Both the position numbers and the translations under genes were made by a program. Below the pieces are notes generated by a model that did not search any database, was not told the origin of the DNA, and saw only the letters and a list, made by a program, of their open reading frames with translations. From positions 2,108,001 to 2,172,000 of the forward strand of contig NZ_CP025228.1 in NCBI RefSeq assembly GCF_004102025.1: a DNA stretch of 64,000 nt, written 5' to 3'. Shown one piece after another: positions 55,106-61,901 of this stretch. This DNA comes from Actinomyces qiguomingii (GTDB lineage: Bacteria; Actinomycetota; Actinomycetes; Actinomycetales; Actinomycetaceae). Numbering within the stretch: the stretch's first letter is position 1; every line of letters starts with the position of its first letter.

Positions 55106-55117
55106 CTTGTGAGGCTA
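55103..55117 (-). promoter_or_regulatory. Leaderless promoter of the ABC exporter operon
   Basis: TAGCCT (55112-55117, minus strand), 6 nt, then GTG at 55105. No ribosome binding site is present. Confidence 0.5.
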
Positions 55118-55176
55118 CAACCAGCAGCCCCTCAGCGTCTTGTTATTTCACTGGCGGCAGGTAGTTGGGGCGCGTC

Positions 55177-56430
55177 TCACGCATCCAGACCCGAGGGCGG
55201 GATGGAGGGCGGCACTCCTCCGGCTGGAGGGGCGTCGGCGCGACGGCCGGAGGTCGGCAGCGTAGTCGTGGCGGCTCCCCCACCTGAGCGGTCCGCCGAG
55301 GGCGCCGGTTCAGACACTGGCGACGACGGCGCCGTGGGGCTCATGCCCGGCGTCGCATCGGCTGCCTCGGCCTCCTGAGAAGCGGAGGCGGCCTCACCCC
55401 GAGCCTGGGCAAGAGCCTCTTCGGGAGCCTGCAGACTGGTTTCGGCGAGGTTGTCGGCAATGTCCAGCGTCGTGTCCATGCCGCTGACGTCCACGCTCAC
55501 CTCGTCATCGGTGTGTGCGCCGAAGGCGCCCGAGCCGGATCCGCCCCCGGACTTGCCGCCCAGGGCGTCGGCGATGCCGTCCAGGGCGGCGGTGAACTCG
55601 GTGGGGACGATCCACATCTTGGACGACGAACCGTTGGCAATCTTCGGCAGGGTCTGCAAGTACTGGTATGCCAGCAGCTTGGGGTCCGCATTGCCCCGGT
55701 GGATGGCGTCAAATACCTGGAGGATCGCCTGAGACTCGCCCTGTGCCTTGAGGATGGCCGACTGGGCCTGGCCCTCGGCGCGCAGGATCGCGGACTGCCG
55801 GTCTCCCTCAGCGGTGAGGATCTGGGACTGCTTTACGCCCTCGGCCGTCAGGATGGCGGCGCGGCGGTCACGCTCGGCACGCATCTGCTGTTCCATGGCA
55901 CCCTGGATGGAGGCAGGCGGTTCAATGGACTTCAGCTCCACATTGGAAACGCGGATGCCCCAGCGGCCGGTGGCCTGGTCCAGCACGCCTCGCAGCTGAC
56001 CGTTGATCTGGTCACGGCTGGTGAGCGTCTGCTCCAGGTCCATGGCGCCGATCACGTTACGCAGCGTGGTGACGGTCAGCTGTTCAATGGCCTGCAGGTA
56101 GTTGGCGATCTCGTAGGTGGCGCGCTTGGGGTCGGTGACCTGGTAGTAGATGACCGAGTCGATGGACACGACCAGGTTGTCGGAGGTGATCACCGGCTGC
56201 GGCGGGAAGGAGACGACCTGCTCGCGCAGATCCACGGTGTTGCGCACGCGGTCGATGAAGGGCACCAGCAAGTGCATGCCGGCGCCGTACTCCGCCTGGA
56301 ACTTGCCCAGACGCTCGACGATAATCGCATAGGACTGCGGGACGATCCGCACCGCCCGGAACAGGGCGACGACCACGAACAGCAGTATCAGTATGAGAAT
56401 GACCACGAGCACAACCTCGAATCCGTTCAC
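55177..56430 (-). CDS. SPFH/band-7 membrane protein (stomatin/QmcA-like)
   Basis: This 417-aa protein begins with a membrane helix (VVLVVILILILLFVVVALF), followed by the SPFH domain (VRIVPQSYAIIVERLGKFQA; DLREQVVSFPPQPVITSDNL; WGIRVSNVELKSIEPPASIQ) and a long coiled coil with repeated ILTAEG/ILRAEG units (about 195-235). The C-terminal ~130 residues are disordered and Ala/Pro/Ser-rich, longer than in QmcA. Such proteins organise membrane microdomains and often pair with NfeD, whose gene lies 121 nt upstream on the same strand. GTG start with GGAAAGG at 7 nt. Confidence 0.93.
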   Translation of the reverse strand: MNGFEVVLVVILILILLFVVVALFRAVRIVPQSYAIIVERLGKFQAEYGAGMHLLVPFIDRVRNTVDLREQVVSFPPQPVITSDNLVVSIDSVIYYQVTDPKRATYEIANYLQAIEQLTVTTLRNVIGAMDLEQTLTSRDQINGQLRGVLDQATGRWGIRVSNVELKSIEPPASIQGAMEQQMRAERDRRAAILTAEGVKQSQILTAEGDRQSAILRAEGQAQSAILKAQGESQAILQVFDAIHRGNADPKLLAYQYLQTLPKIANGSSSKMWIVPTEFTAALDGIADALGGKSGGGSGSGAFGAHTDDEVSVDVSGMDTTLDIADNLAETSLQAPEEALAQARGEAASASQEAEAADATPGMSPTAPSSPVSEPAPSADRSGGGAATTTLPTSGRRADAPPAGGVPPSIPPSGLDA

Positions 56431-56551
56431 GAGAGGGCCTTTCCACGAAGTTGCTCAGCAGCATACGCGAGTGCCTGGCGCAGAATCGTTAGATTGTGGA
56501 CGACCCCAGCTCGGATTCGCCGTCAGTGATCACGGGTGAAGCTCGCGAAAG

Positions 56552-57004
56552 TCACTTCGGCACGACGACTGCCACCGCCCCGTCGATCGCAACCACGCGC
56601 ACTCCCGCTCCGGGCTCAATGTGCGCGGTGGCGTTAGTACCGTAGGCATCCGGGGTCTCAGCCAGGCGGGCGCTCCACTCCTCGCCGTCGAGGTTGATAC
56701 GGCCATCCCGGGCGTCGACCACCGTCAGGGCCGTGGCCTCCCGTCCGATGCGGGCCGAGGCGTTGGTGCGCATTTGCGGGGTGGTAGAGGCCAGGTGCCG
56801 TTTTGCCCAGGGGCGGACCGCCACCAGCAGCAGCGCGGCCACAATGGCGAATACGATCACCTGCACCCACACGGGGGCGCCCAACGCGGCGGCCAGGGCG
56901 GCCCCGAGGGCGCCGCCTGAGAGCATGAGGAAGGTCAGGTCCGCCGTCGCCGTCTCAATGACGCCGAGTACTAGGGCGGCTCCGACCCACCACAGCCAAA
57001 TCAT
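56552..57004 (-). CDS. NfeD-family membrane protein
   Basis: This 150-aa protein has three or so membrane helices (LWWVGAALVLGVIE; FLMLSGGALGAALAAALGA; VQVIVFAIVAALLLVAV) and a C-terminal OB-fold (GREATALTVVDARDGRINLDGEEWSAR). NfeD partners SPFH proteins such as the downstream gene in membrane-domain organisation. GGAGGA lies 5-6 nt before the ATG. The two genes form a short operon. Confidence 0.92.
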   Translation of the reverse strand: MIWLWWVGAALVLGVIETATADLTFLMLSGGALGAALAAALGAPVWVQVIVFAIVAALLLVAVRPWAKRHLASTTPQMRTNASARIGREATALTVVDARDGRINLDGEEWSARLAETPDAYGTNATAHIEPGAGVRVVAIDGAVAVVVPK

Positions 57005-57027
57005 CGTGTCCTCCTCTGGTCTGCGTG

Positions 57028-57047
57028 CGCCCCGGCGAGCCGGGGCG
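57028..57047. terminator. Hairpin upstream of nfeD
   Basis: CGCCCCGG (57028-57035) and CCGGGGCG (57040-57047) form an 8-bp stem with a CGAG loop. It would end leftward transcription of the decayed ABC gene copy before nfeD. Confidence 0.45.
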
Positions 57048-57064
57048 GGACTAATACGGGCATT

Positions 57065-57222
57065 TCAGGCGCCACGGGCAGTGTACCGTCCGCTGCCCTT
57101 GGTGATCTCCAGTGGGAGACCGCGGGTCGTGGTGAAGACCTCGCCGGCGAAGCCTCCGTCCAGGGGCAGCTGCGACGGCCGTGCCCCGGCGCAGGACGAG
57201 ACCGTGGGTGACCTGTTTCAGC
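57065..57222 (-). pseudogene. 3' fragment of a second copy of the ABC ATPase gene
   Basis: The last ~50 codons resemble the C-terminus of the ABC ATPase at 60285-61067: the fragment reads THGLVLRRG, then after a frameshift TTTRGLPLEITKGSGRYTARGA, against THGLALRGG and TTTFGLPLEIAKDRGRYTARGA in the intact gene. The DNA is clearly related but well diverged. It is cut at 57222, where mobile-element DNA begins. Confidence 0.65.
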
Positions 57223-57344
57223 GTTAATGTCCGCTTGGGGCGGTTGGATCAGACATCATCGTGGTCTTCTCGGTTGGTTTGATTGTCTCGTTGTTTGCGG
57301 TTGTAGGCAAGACGCCGACGTGACTCATCTCAGGTGCCCGCGAG

Positions 57345-57823
57345 AGAGGCTCGGTGCCTCATCTGGAACTGCTCGCGAGAGTCGCGGATCGTGGTGGGCA
57401 TGCGGTGGTGGGTTGTTTGGTGCAGGCCAGGGCGGAGATCACCAGGAAGTACGCAGGGGCGTATGCCAAGGCGCCCAGAGAAGGACAAGGGGAGGATACC
57501 GGCGTGATGTGTGCGCGGTGACCGGATGGAGCCGGGAGGGCTCCAGGCGACGCCTGAGGGCGGTAGCCAAGCGCCCTCCTGGCGCAGGAAAACCGCAACC
57601 GCGTGCCCGGGCGCGCAAGTACTCCTACGACGCCTTAAAGGTACTCCAGCGCGTGTGGGCGGCCAGCGGCGGGGCAGTTGCGGCAAATACTTGAAGGTGT
57701 CCATGCCGCCGCTCCCGGGGCCTGCCGGGAGGGCCGCGGGCGAGCTCGTAGACGGTCAGGACCGATACAGCCACCAGGTGCGGCGTGAGCCGGGTGTCTA
57801 TGAGCGCGACAAGCCATCGACCG
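57345..57823 (+). pseudogene. Integrase-type transposase relic
   Basis: Reading across at least two frameshifts, this encodes ARAEITRKYAGAYAKAP, then AVTGWSREGSRRRLRAVAKR, RKYSYDALKVLQRVWAASGG, CGKYLKVSMPPL and ELVDGQDRYSHQVRRE, a recognisable pattern of the N-terminal part of actinobacterial integrase-core transposases. The catalytic DDE part is missing: the gene stops where the IS3-type terminal repeat begins (57824). The function is lost. Confidence 0.6.
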
Positions 57824-57859
57824 TGTCAAGCCTCGGGTTTCGTAGAGGCTATTTTATCT

Positions 57860-58900
57860 GGCGCCGGTAGTTGCCGGCTGGGGTTTGGTTGGTGGTCTGC
57901 TCGCCGACGTCCTGGGCGTCGGCGTTGTCGATGATGTCGGAGCCGTCGGCGATGGTGCCGGTGATGGTGTCTTCTTGTGGTGGTGGGGTGTAGGCCTGCT
58001 CGTACTCGATCGGGGCGTGCATGCCTGTGGCGCAGTGGGGGCGTACGGTGCTCGACCAGTTGCGCCCACTGGGTGGCGGCGAACACGGGCGTCCTCGATA
58101 CTCTGCCAGGGCCCATGGGAGTCGAGGTAGTGGCGGCCCAAGGATCAGCTCGGCCTTGTACAGCCAGTATCAGGGCCTCGGCCAGAGCGGAGCCGAAAGG
58201 AAGTCGCCCTCGGGTGCCCACCGAGGCCACCGCGTCGCAGTCGGAGGGGGCCTGCCCGCACTCGGATGGCCCGGTACTGGACCCCGCGGCCGCGTGTGGC
58301 GGGGTCAGGCCGGTAAGGTCGGCTCCTTCGCGCCGGGTGCTGCCAGATACCCATTTTCAGGGCGCCCCTGGGCCAGGTCGGTGCACACGGGCTCGCGGGT
58401 GGTCTGCCAGCCGACTATCCGAGGCGAGCAGCACGTCGGCGGGCGAAAGCAGGCGCACCACCCGGCCGGACAGGGTGCGCACACAGGTGGGGGTACCTCC
58501 CACGTAGTGGGGGAAGTGTCCACACGCCCACAAGTCGTTCGGTCTGGAAGCGCTGAAGTGCATGCCCGCCAGGTCCGCCGGGCATGCGTCCTTCGGTGCG
58601 GACCGGGTCGTCCTGGGCGATTTGGCGCGGCCGGTGGCCTCGTAGGCCCATGTCCCGCATCAGACGCACCCGCGGTGCAGCAGGCGCCACATGCCCCAGA
58701 CCATGCCGCTCACAGGCCTCAGGACGGCCCCGCATGGCGTGCATCTTCCTTACGCCCAGTACGCAGTAGTTCTTCTCATGCACTCTGCTGATCTCGGCCT
58801 TGAGGGCGTCATCGCGTCTACTCCTTGCCGATGGGGGACGACTCCTGGCTGCGCAAGTTAGGTGCTCGGGGCGATCTTGACACCGGCACTGGTCAACGCC
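57860..58900 (-). pseudogene. IS3-family transposase OrfB, frameshifted
   Basis: Fragments in different minus-strand frames give the IS3 OrfB order: DDALKAEISRVHEKNYCVLG with VRKMHAMRGRPEA (58700s), RLMRDMGLRGHRPRQIAQDD (58640s), ASRPNDLWACGHF (58540s, the usual PNQLWVADIT site with the first catalytic Asp lost), and ALAEALILAVQGRAD (58190s). Several frameshifts and a lost DDE residue show it is inactive. Confidence 0.6.
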
Positions 58901-59034
58901 TGGCACAACCGGCACAGGCCCCAAGGTCCGCCTTGTTGCCCGTCGATGAATGAGATACGCAACGCCTCCGGGGCGGGACGCCCAGCTCCTCAGCGATCCT
59001 CCAGGTTCGCCCCCTTAGAGTTCGCGTCAGTAGG

Positions 59035-59334
59035 TCATGGTTTGCGTGTGGGTCGTTGGTCCCAGCGGTGGGTGGTCCAGGCCCGGTGGATGAGGTTGCG
59101 TATGGTGATGATGGTGTTGGCCAGGGCGATGAACGCGTCGATGACGGTGGTGCGCACCTCGGTGCAGACCTGGAGTTTACGGAAGCCGCGGTTGTGCCAG
59201 GAGTTGGTGCGCTCGACCACCCATCGGCTGCCGGCCTGAAGAGGCGTGCCCTTAGGGGAGATCTGCCCCTCGCAGCCCAGCACCTCAAGCAGCTGGCGGG
59301 TCTTGCGGTTGTCGTAGCCGGCATCAAGGTGCAC
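59035..59334 (-). CDS. IS5-family transposase, OrfB (frameshift continuation)
   Basis: This 99-codon frame carries the second catalytic Asp (HLDAGYDNRKTRQLLEVLG) and the catalytic Glu (RWVVERTNSWHNRGFRKLQV), and ends with RNLIHRAWTTHRWDQ. It is not a separate protein in the known family but is translated by ribosomal frameshifting from OrfA, as in IS427-type elements. Whether the shift is programmed or a mutation cannot be told from sequence alone. Confidence 0.8.
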   Translation of the reverse strand: MHLDAGYDNRKTRQLLEVLGCEGQISPKGTPLQAGSRWVVERTNSWHNRGFRKLQVCTEVRTTVIDAFIALANTIITIRNLIHRAWTTHRWDQRPTRKP

Positions 59335-59869
59335 GGTGATGCGCTCGGGCAGGCCCGGAGCCGAACCGGCTCAGGCACTCCAGGGTGGGGGCCAGTAGCG
59401 GGGAGTCGTTACGGTTGGCCGGGGCGGCCACCACCCCAATGGGGATTCCGTTGCCTTCGACCATCACTGAGCGCTTGGTGCCCTGCTTGCCCCTGTCCAC
59501 CGGGGAGGGGCCGGCGGCCTGGCCCCCGCAGGGGGCTTTTACCAGGCAGCCGTCCACGCACAGGTCCTCCAGGGCCAGGCCTGCGATCTTGTCGTAGGCC
59601 TCCAGGGCGGCCTGCTCCAGGGCGGTGAACACGCCGGCCGCGATCCACTCCTCGCGTCGGCGTCGGATGGTGGCCGCCGAGCAAGTGGCATCGGCGATCT
59701 TTTCATAGGCGGCTCCCAGCACCAGGACCTGGACGAGCTTGTCGAACACGACCCGATCCGGGATGCGGGGCCGGTGGCAGCCCAGCGGATGGTTGTCGAC
59801 ATGCTCGGGCAGTAGAGCACTGAACTGGACCCACAACGGGTCCATGAGCGAAGATGGCAGTACGGGCAC
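59324..59869 (-). CDS. IS5-family transposase, OrfA
   Basis: This 181-aa N-terminal half of a DDE transposase contains the DUF4096-like helical region (DPLWVQFSALLPEH; RIPDRVVFDKLVQVLVLGAA; ATIRRRREEWIAAGVF) and the first catalytic Asp in LEDLCVDGCLVKAPCGG, then RGKQGTKRSVMVEGNGIPIG. The frame ends in RAHHRAP and a stop, overlapping OrfB by 11 nt. A +1 shift at about GGGCCTGCCC would continue as LPERITVHLDAGYD into OrfB, giving the full enzyme. Confidence 0.85.
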   Translation of the reverse strand: MPVLPSSLMDPLWVQFSALLPEHVDNHPLGCHRPRIPDRVVFDKLVQVLVLGAAYEKIADATCSAATIRRRREEWIAAGVFTALEQAALEAYDKIAGLALEDLCVDGCLVKAPCGGQAAGPSPVDRGKQGTKRSVMVEGNGIPIGVVAAPANRNDSPLLAPTLECLSRFGSGPARAHHRAP

Positions 59870-59974
59870 CAGGACCCCCTGTCTGTGCAGGAACGATCGT
59901 CGAACAACTCATTCCTACCGGGACCTCGTGCCCACACCCTGCTCCCACACCACACCTACTGACGCGAACTCTTA

Positions 59975-60083
59975 GACCTCTCCGGATCCCTACGGGCCTC
60001 CACAGCCATCCTGGTGGCCCGCTCCCGCAACCCTCTTCGGGATACTTCCTCTGCGCACTCCCGGCAGTGATCCTTCCGTGCAT
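59975..60083 (-). pseudogene. IS3-family OrfA, 5' part, split by the IS5-family element
   Basis: The minus strand reads RKYPEE, then after a frameshift ERATRMAVEARRDPERS, the helix-turn-helix start of IS3 OrfA. It stops at the TTA target duplication of the IS5-type element (59972-59974) and resumes left of it as RIAEELGVPP (near 58990-59010). Confidence 0.6.
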
Positions 60084-60114
60084 TCACTACCTCCACCAAA
60101 CCCGGGACGATTCA

Positions 60115-60284
60115 ACTTTGCCGAGCCCCTGAACTCCGAGAGGTGTGGTATACCCGTTGTCTACAACCGGAGACGTGGACAGGACTGCGGGCGGCGAGCT
60201 TAGCCGAGTCTCGCATTCTGAGAACGATGCAGTGCAGGTGTTCTGCGCCCCCGTGGGCTGGGGAGAGGTTGGTGGGGGTGCTTC
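60115..60284. other. Short region between the mobile-element nest and the ABC ATPase
   Basis: I recognise no gene here. It could hold the right-hand remainder of the integrase-type element, but no convincing protein match was seen. Confidence 0.3.
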
Positions 60285-61067
60285 TCAGGCACCGCGTGCG
60301 GTGTACCGGCCACGATCCTTGGCGATCTCCAACGGAAGACCGAAGGTGGTGGTGATGGCCTGACTGGTCATGACGCCGTCCAGCGGCCCCGAGGCCACCA
60401 CCCGACCGCCTCGCAGGGCCAGGCCGTGGGTGAAGCCCACCGGTATCTCCTCCAGATGATGAGTGACCAGCAGCATGGAGGGCGCACCCGGGCCGGAAAT
60501 GATCTCGGTCAGTGCGGCCAACAGCTGCTCGCGGCCCGCCAGGTCCAAGCCTGCAGCCGGTTCGTCCAGTATCAGCAGTTCCGGATCGGGCATCAGTGCG
60601 CGAGCGAGTTCAATCCGCTTACGCTCACCGGAGGAGAGATTCGCCCAGCTGCGCTCGGCCAGGTGGAGCGCATCGAGTGCAGCCAGAAGCGCCCGGGCGC
60701 GCTCAACGTCGAAATCGTCATACTCCTGCCGCCACACCCCGATGCTGCCATAGGAGGCGGATAGAACCACCGACAAGGCGCTCTCGCCTCCCTGGACCCG
60801 TCCGGCCAGGGCGGTTGAAGCCAGACCTATGCGGGGGCGCAGCTCGGATACGTCCACTGCGCCCAGTCGCTCCCCCAGGACATCGACCGTGCCCGTGGAC
60901 GGGAACAGGCGAGCCGAGGCGATACGGGCGATTGTGGTCTTCCCTGCGCCATTGGGGCCGAGCAGCACCCAGTGCTGCCCCTCCTCCACACTCCAGTTCA
61001 CATGCGAGAGGATCTGAGCAGTGCCGCGGTGCAGCGAGACGTCGTCAAAGCGGAGCACGCTGGTCAT
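60285..61067 (-). CDS. ABC transporter ATP-binding protein
   Basis: This 260-aa ATPase has Walker A LLGPNGAGKTTIARIA, signature NLSSGERKRIELARAL, Walker B LLILDEPAAGLDLAG and the H-loop MLLVTHHLEEIPVGF. It resembles YlmA/molybdate-type stand-alone ATPases; no permease gene is adjacent, so the partner and role are unknown. The ATG at 61065-61067 lies 6 nt after TAGGGT (leaderless). A diverged copy of its 3' end lies at 57065-57222, across the mobile-element nest. Confidence 0.88.
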   Translation of the reverse strand: MTSVLRFDDVSLHRGTAQILSHVNWSVEEGQHWVLLGPNGAGKTTIARIASARLFPSTGTVDVLGERLGAVDVSELRPRIGLASTALAGRVQGGESALSVVLSASYGSIGVWRQEYDDFDVERARALLAALDALHLAERSWANLSSGERKRIELARALMPDPELLILDEPAAGLDLAGREQLLAALTEIISGPGAPSMLLVTHHLEEIPVGFTHGLALRGGRVVASGPLDGVMTSQAITTTFGLPLEIAKDRGRYTARGA

Positions 61068-61079
61068 GTGATCACCCTA
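61065..61079 (-). promoter_or_regulatory. Leaderless promoter of the ABC ATPase gene
   Basis: TAGGGT (61074-61079, minus strand), 6 nt, then ATG at 61067. Confidence 0.5.
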
Positions 61080-61115
61080 TCCTGCGCGACGGTGCGGCCC
61101 CCTCGCATTTGGCAC

Positions 61116-61127
61116 TAAGGTGCGGCC
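61116..61127 (+). promoter_or_regulatory. Leaderless promoter of the unknown protein gene
   Basis: TAAGGT (61116-61121), 6 nt, then GTG at 61128. It is divergent from the ABC ATPase promoter only 36 bp away, so the two must overlap in their -35 regions. Confidence 0.5.
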
Positions 61128-61838
61128 GTGGATCCGCTTGCAATGCCCGTGTCCGTCCTACTGGCCCTGTGGGCCCCCCAGCCATCCTCCCAGGGACGCG
61201 CCGTCGTGCAGGGCGAGGACGGCGCGCACGAGGCCATCGACGACGCCTCACCGTGGGGGTTGGGCCGTTTACCCCTGGAGCGGTGGGTGGCCGATTTTGG
61301 TCCGCTCGCGCGTGCCGGCGCGGTACTGCCCTCCCCCGCGGACCCGTTGCCGGGGCTGGGCGCCGCCATTGAGGTCGGCCAGGGCGTGGTCCTGGAGGCC
61401 ACCACTGGACGCCGGGTGCTGCTGGTGCCCCAGGCCGCGGGCGCGTCGGTGGCCTGGCAGGTGGAGGAGGTGCTCGCCCCGCTGCCGCCCTTCGATCCCT
61501 CTCAGGCGCGCCGCGACGTGCACACCGCCACCGAAGCGGCGATCGATGCGCTGATAGAGCTGGATTTGGCCCGTGAGCGCCCCGAACTGGCCGACACACT
61601 CAACGACCTGGTCACCGCCGTCATCGATCCGCGCCTGCTGCCGCCCGGCCTGGACGCCCGCCGCCGCACCCTGTTGGAACGTTCCCTGCGACTGCGGGCC
61701 ATCTGCACCCTAGCCCTGGCCGACGACGGCGCGGCGGCCACGTTGTTGCAGGCCTCTCGGCGCGCGACTGTACTGCGCCCGCTGTTGACCACCGCCCGCC
61801 AGGGCGTTGCTGCGGCCACCGAGTGGTGGGCTCGCTGA
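61128..61838 (+). CDS. Unknown soluble protein
   Basis: This 236-aa soluble protein has no membrane segment and no motif I can name. The N-terminal half is Gly/Pro-rich with beta pattern (GVVLEATTGRRVLLVPQAAG), and the C-terminal half is strongly helical (ALIELDLARERPELADTLND; RRTLLERSLRLRAICTLALA). Coding bias matches its neighbours and the start has a clear leaderless signature, so it is very likely a real gene. It is divergent from the ABC ATPase and may share its control region. Confidence 0.75.
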   Translation: MDPLAMPVSVLLALWAPQPSSQGRAVVQGEDGAHEAIDDASPWGLGRLPLERWVADFGPLARAGAVLPSPADPLPGLGAAIEVGQGVVLEATTGRRVLLVPQAAGASVAWQVEEVLAPLPPFDPSQARRDVHTATEAAIDALIELDLARERPELADTLNDLVTAVIDPRLLPPGLDARRRTLLERSLRLRAICTLALADDGAAATLLQASRRATVLRPLLTTARQGVAAATEWWAR

Positions 61839-61901
61839 TCCGGGCCGCAAGGTCGCAGTGATAAGCGCTCGGACACTTGGTGGCGGACCGAACCGGGGGC
61901 A

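Larger units (their letters stand above)
59018..59971 (-). mobile_element. Intact IS5-family insertion sequence, 954 bp
   Basis: Both ends carry the perfect 18-bp inverted repeat GAGTTCGCGTCAGTAGGT (59018-59035 and, inverted, 59954-59971), flanked by the direct repeat TTA (59015-59017 and 59972-59974). It holds two overlapping transposase frames. Size, TNA-like target duplication and protein sequence fit the IS5 family (IS1031/IS427-like groups). Intact ends and duplication indicate a fairly recent insertion into an already present IS3-family element. Confidence 0.9.
57824..60114 (-). mobile_element. Decayed IS3-family element interrupted by an IS5-family element
   Basis: The ends carry related inverted repeats: left TGTCAAGCCTCGGGTTTCGT (57824-57843) and right, on the minus strand, TGAATCGTCCCGGGTTTGGT (60095-60114), matching at most positions of the inner half. 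Without the inner element (954 bp plus a 3-bp duplication) it is about 1.33 kb, normal for IS3. It contains frameshifted OrfA and OrfB fragments. No target duplication is seen, as expected for an old insertion. Confidence 0.6.

Noticed and set aside
57854..58791. Several 80-250 codon open frames on both strands in the IS3 region
   Set aside because: They are fragments or shadows of the frameshifted OrfB; none carries a complete domain or a plausible start.
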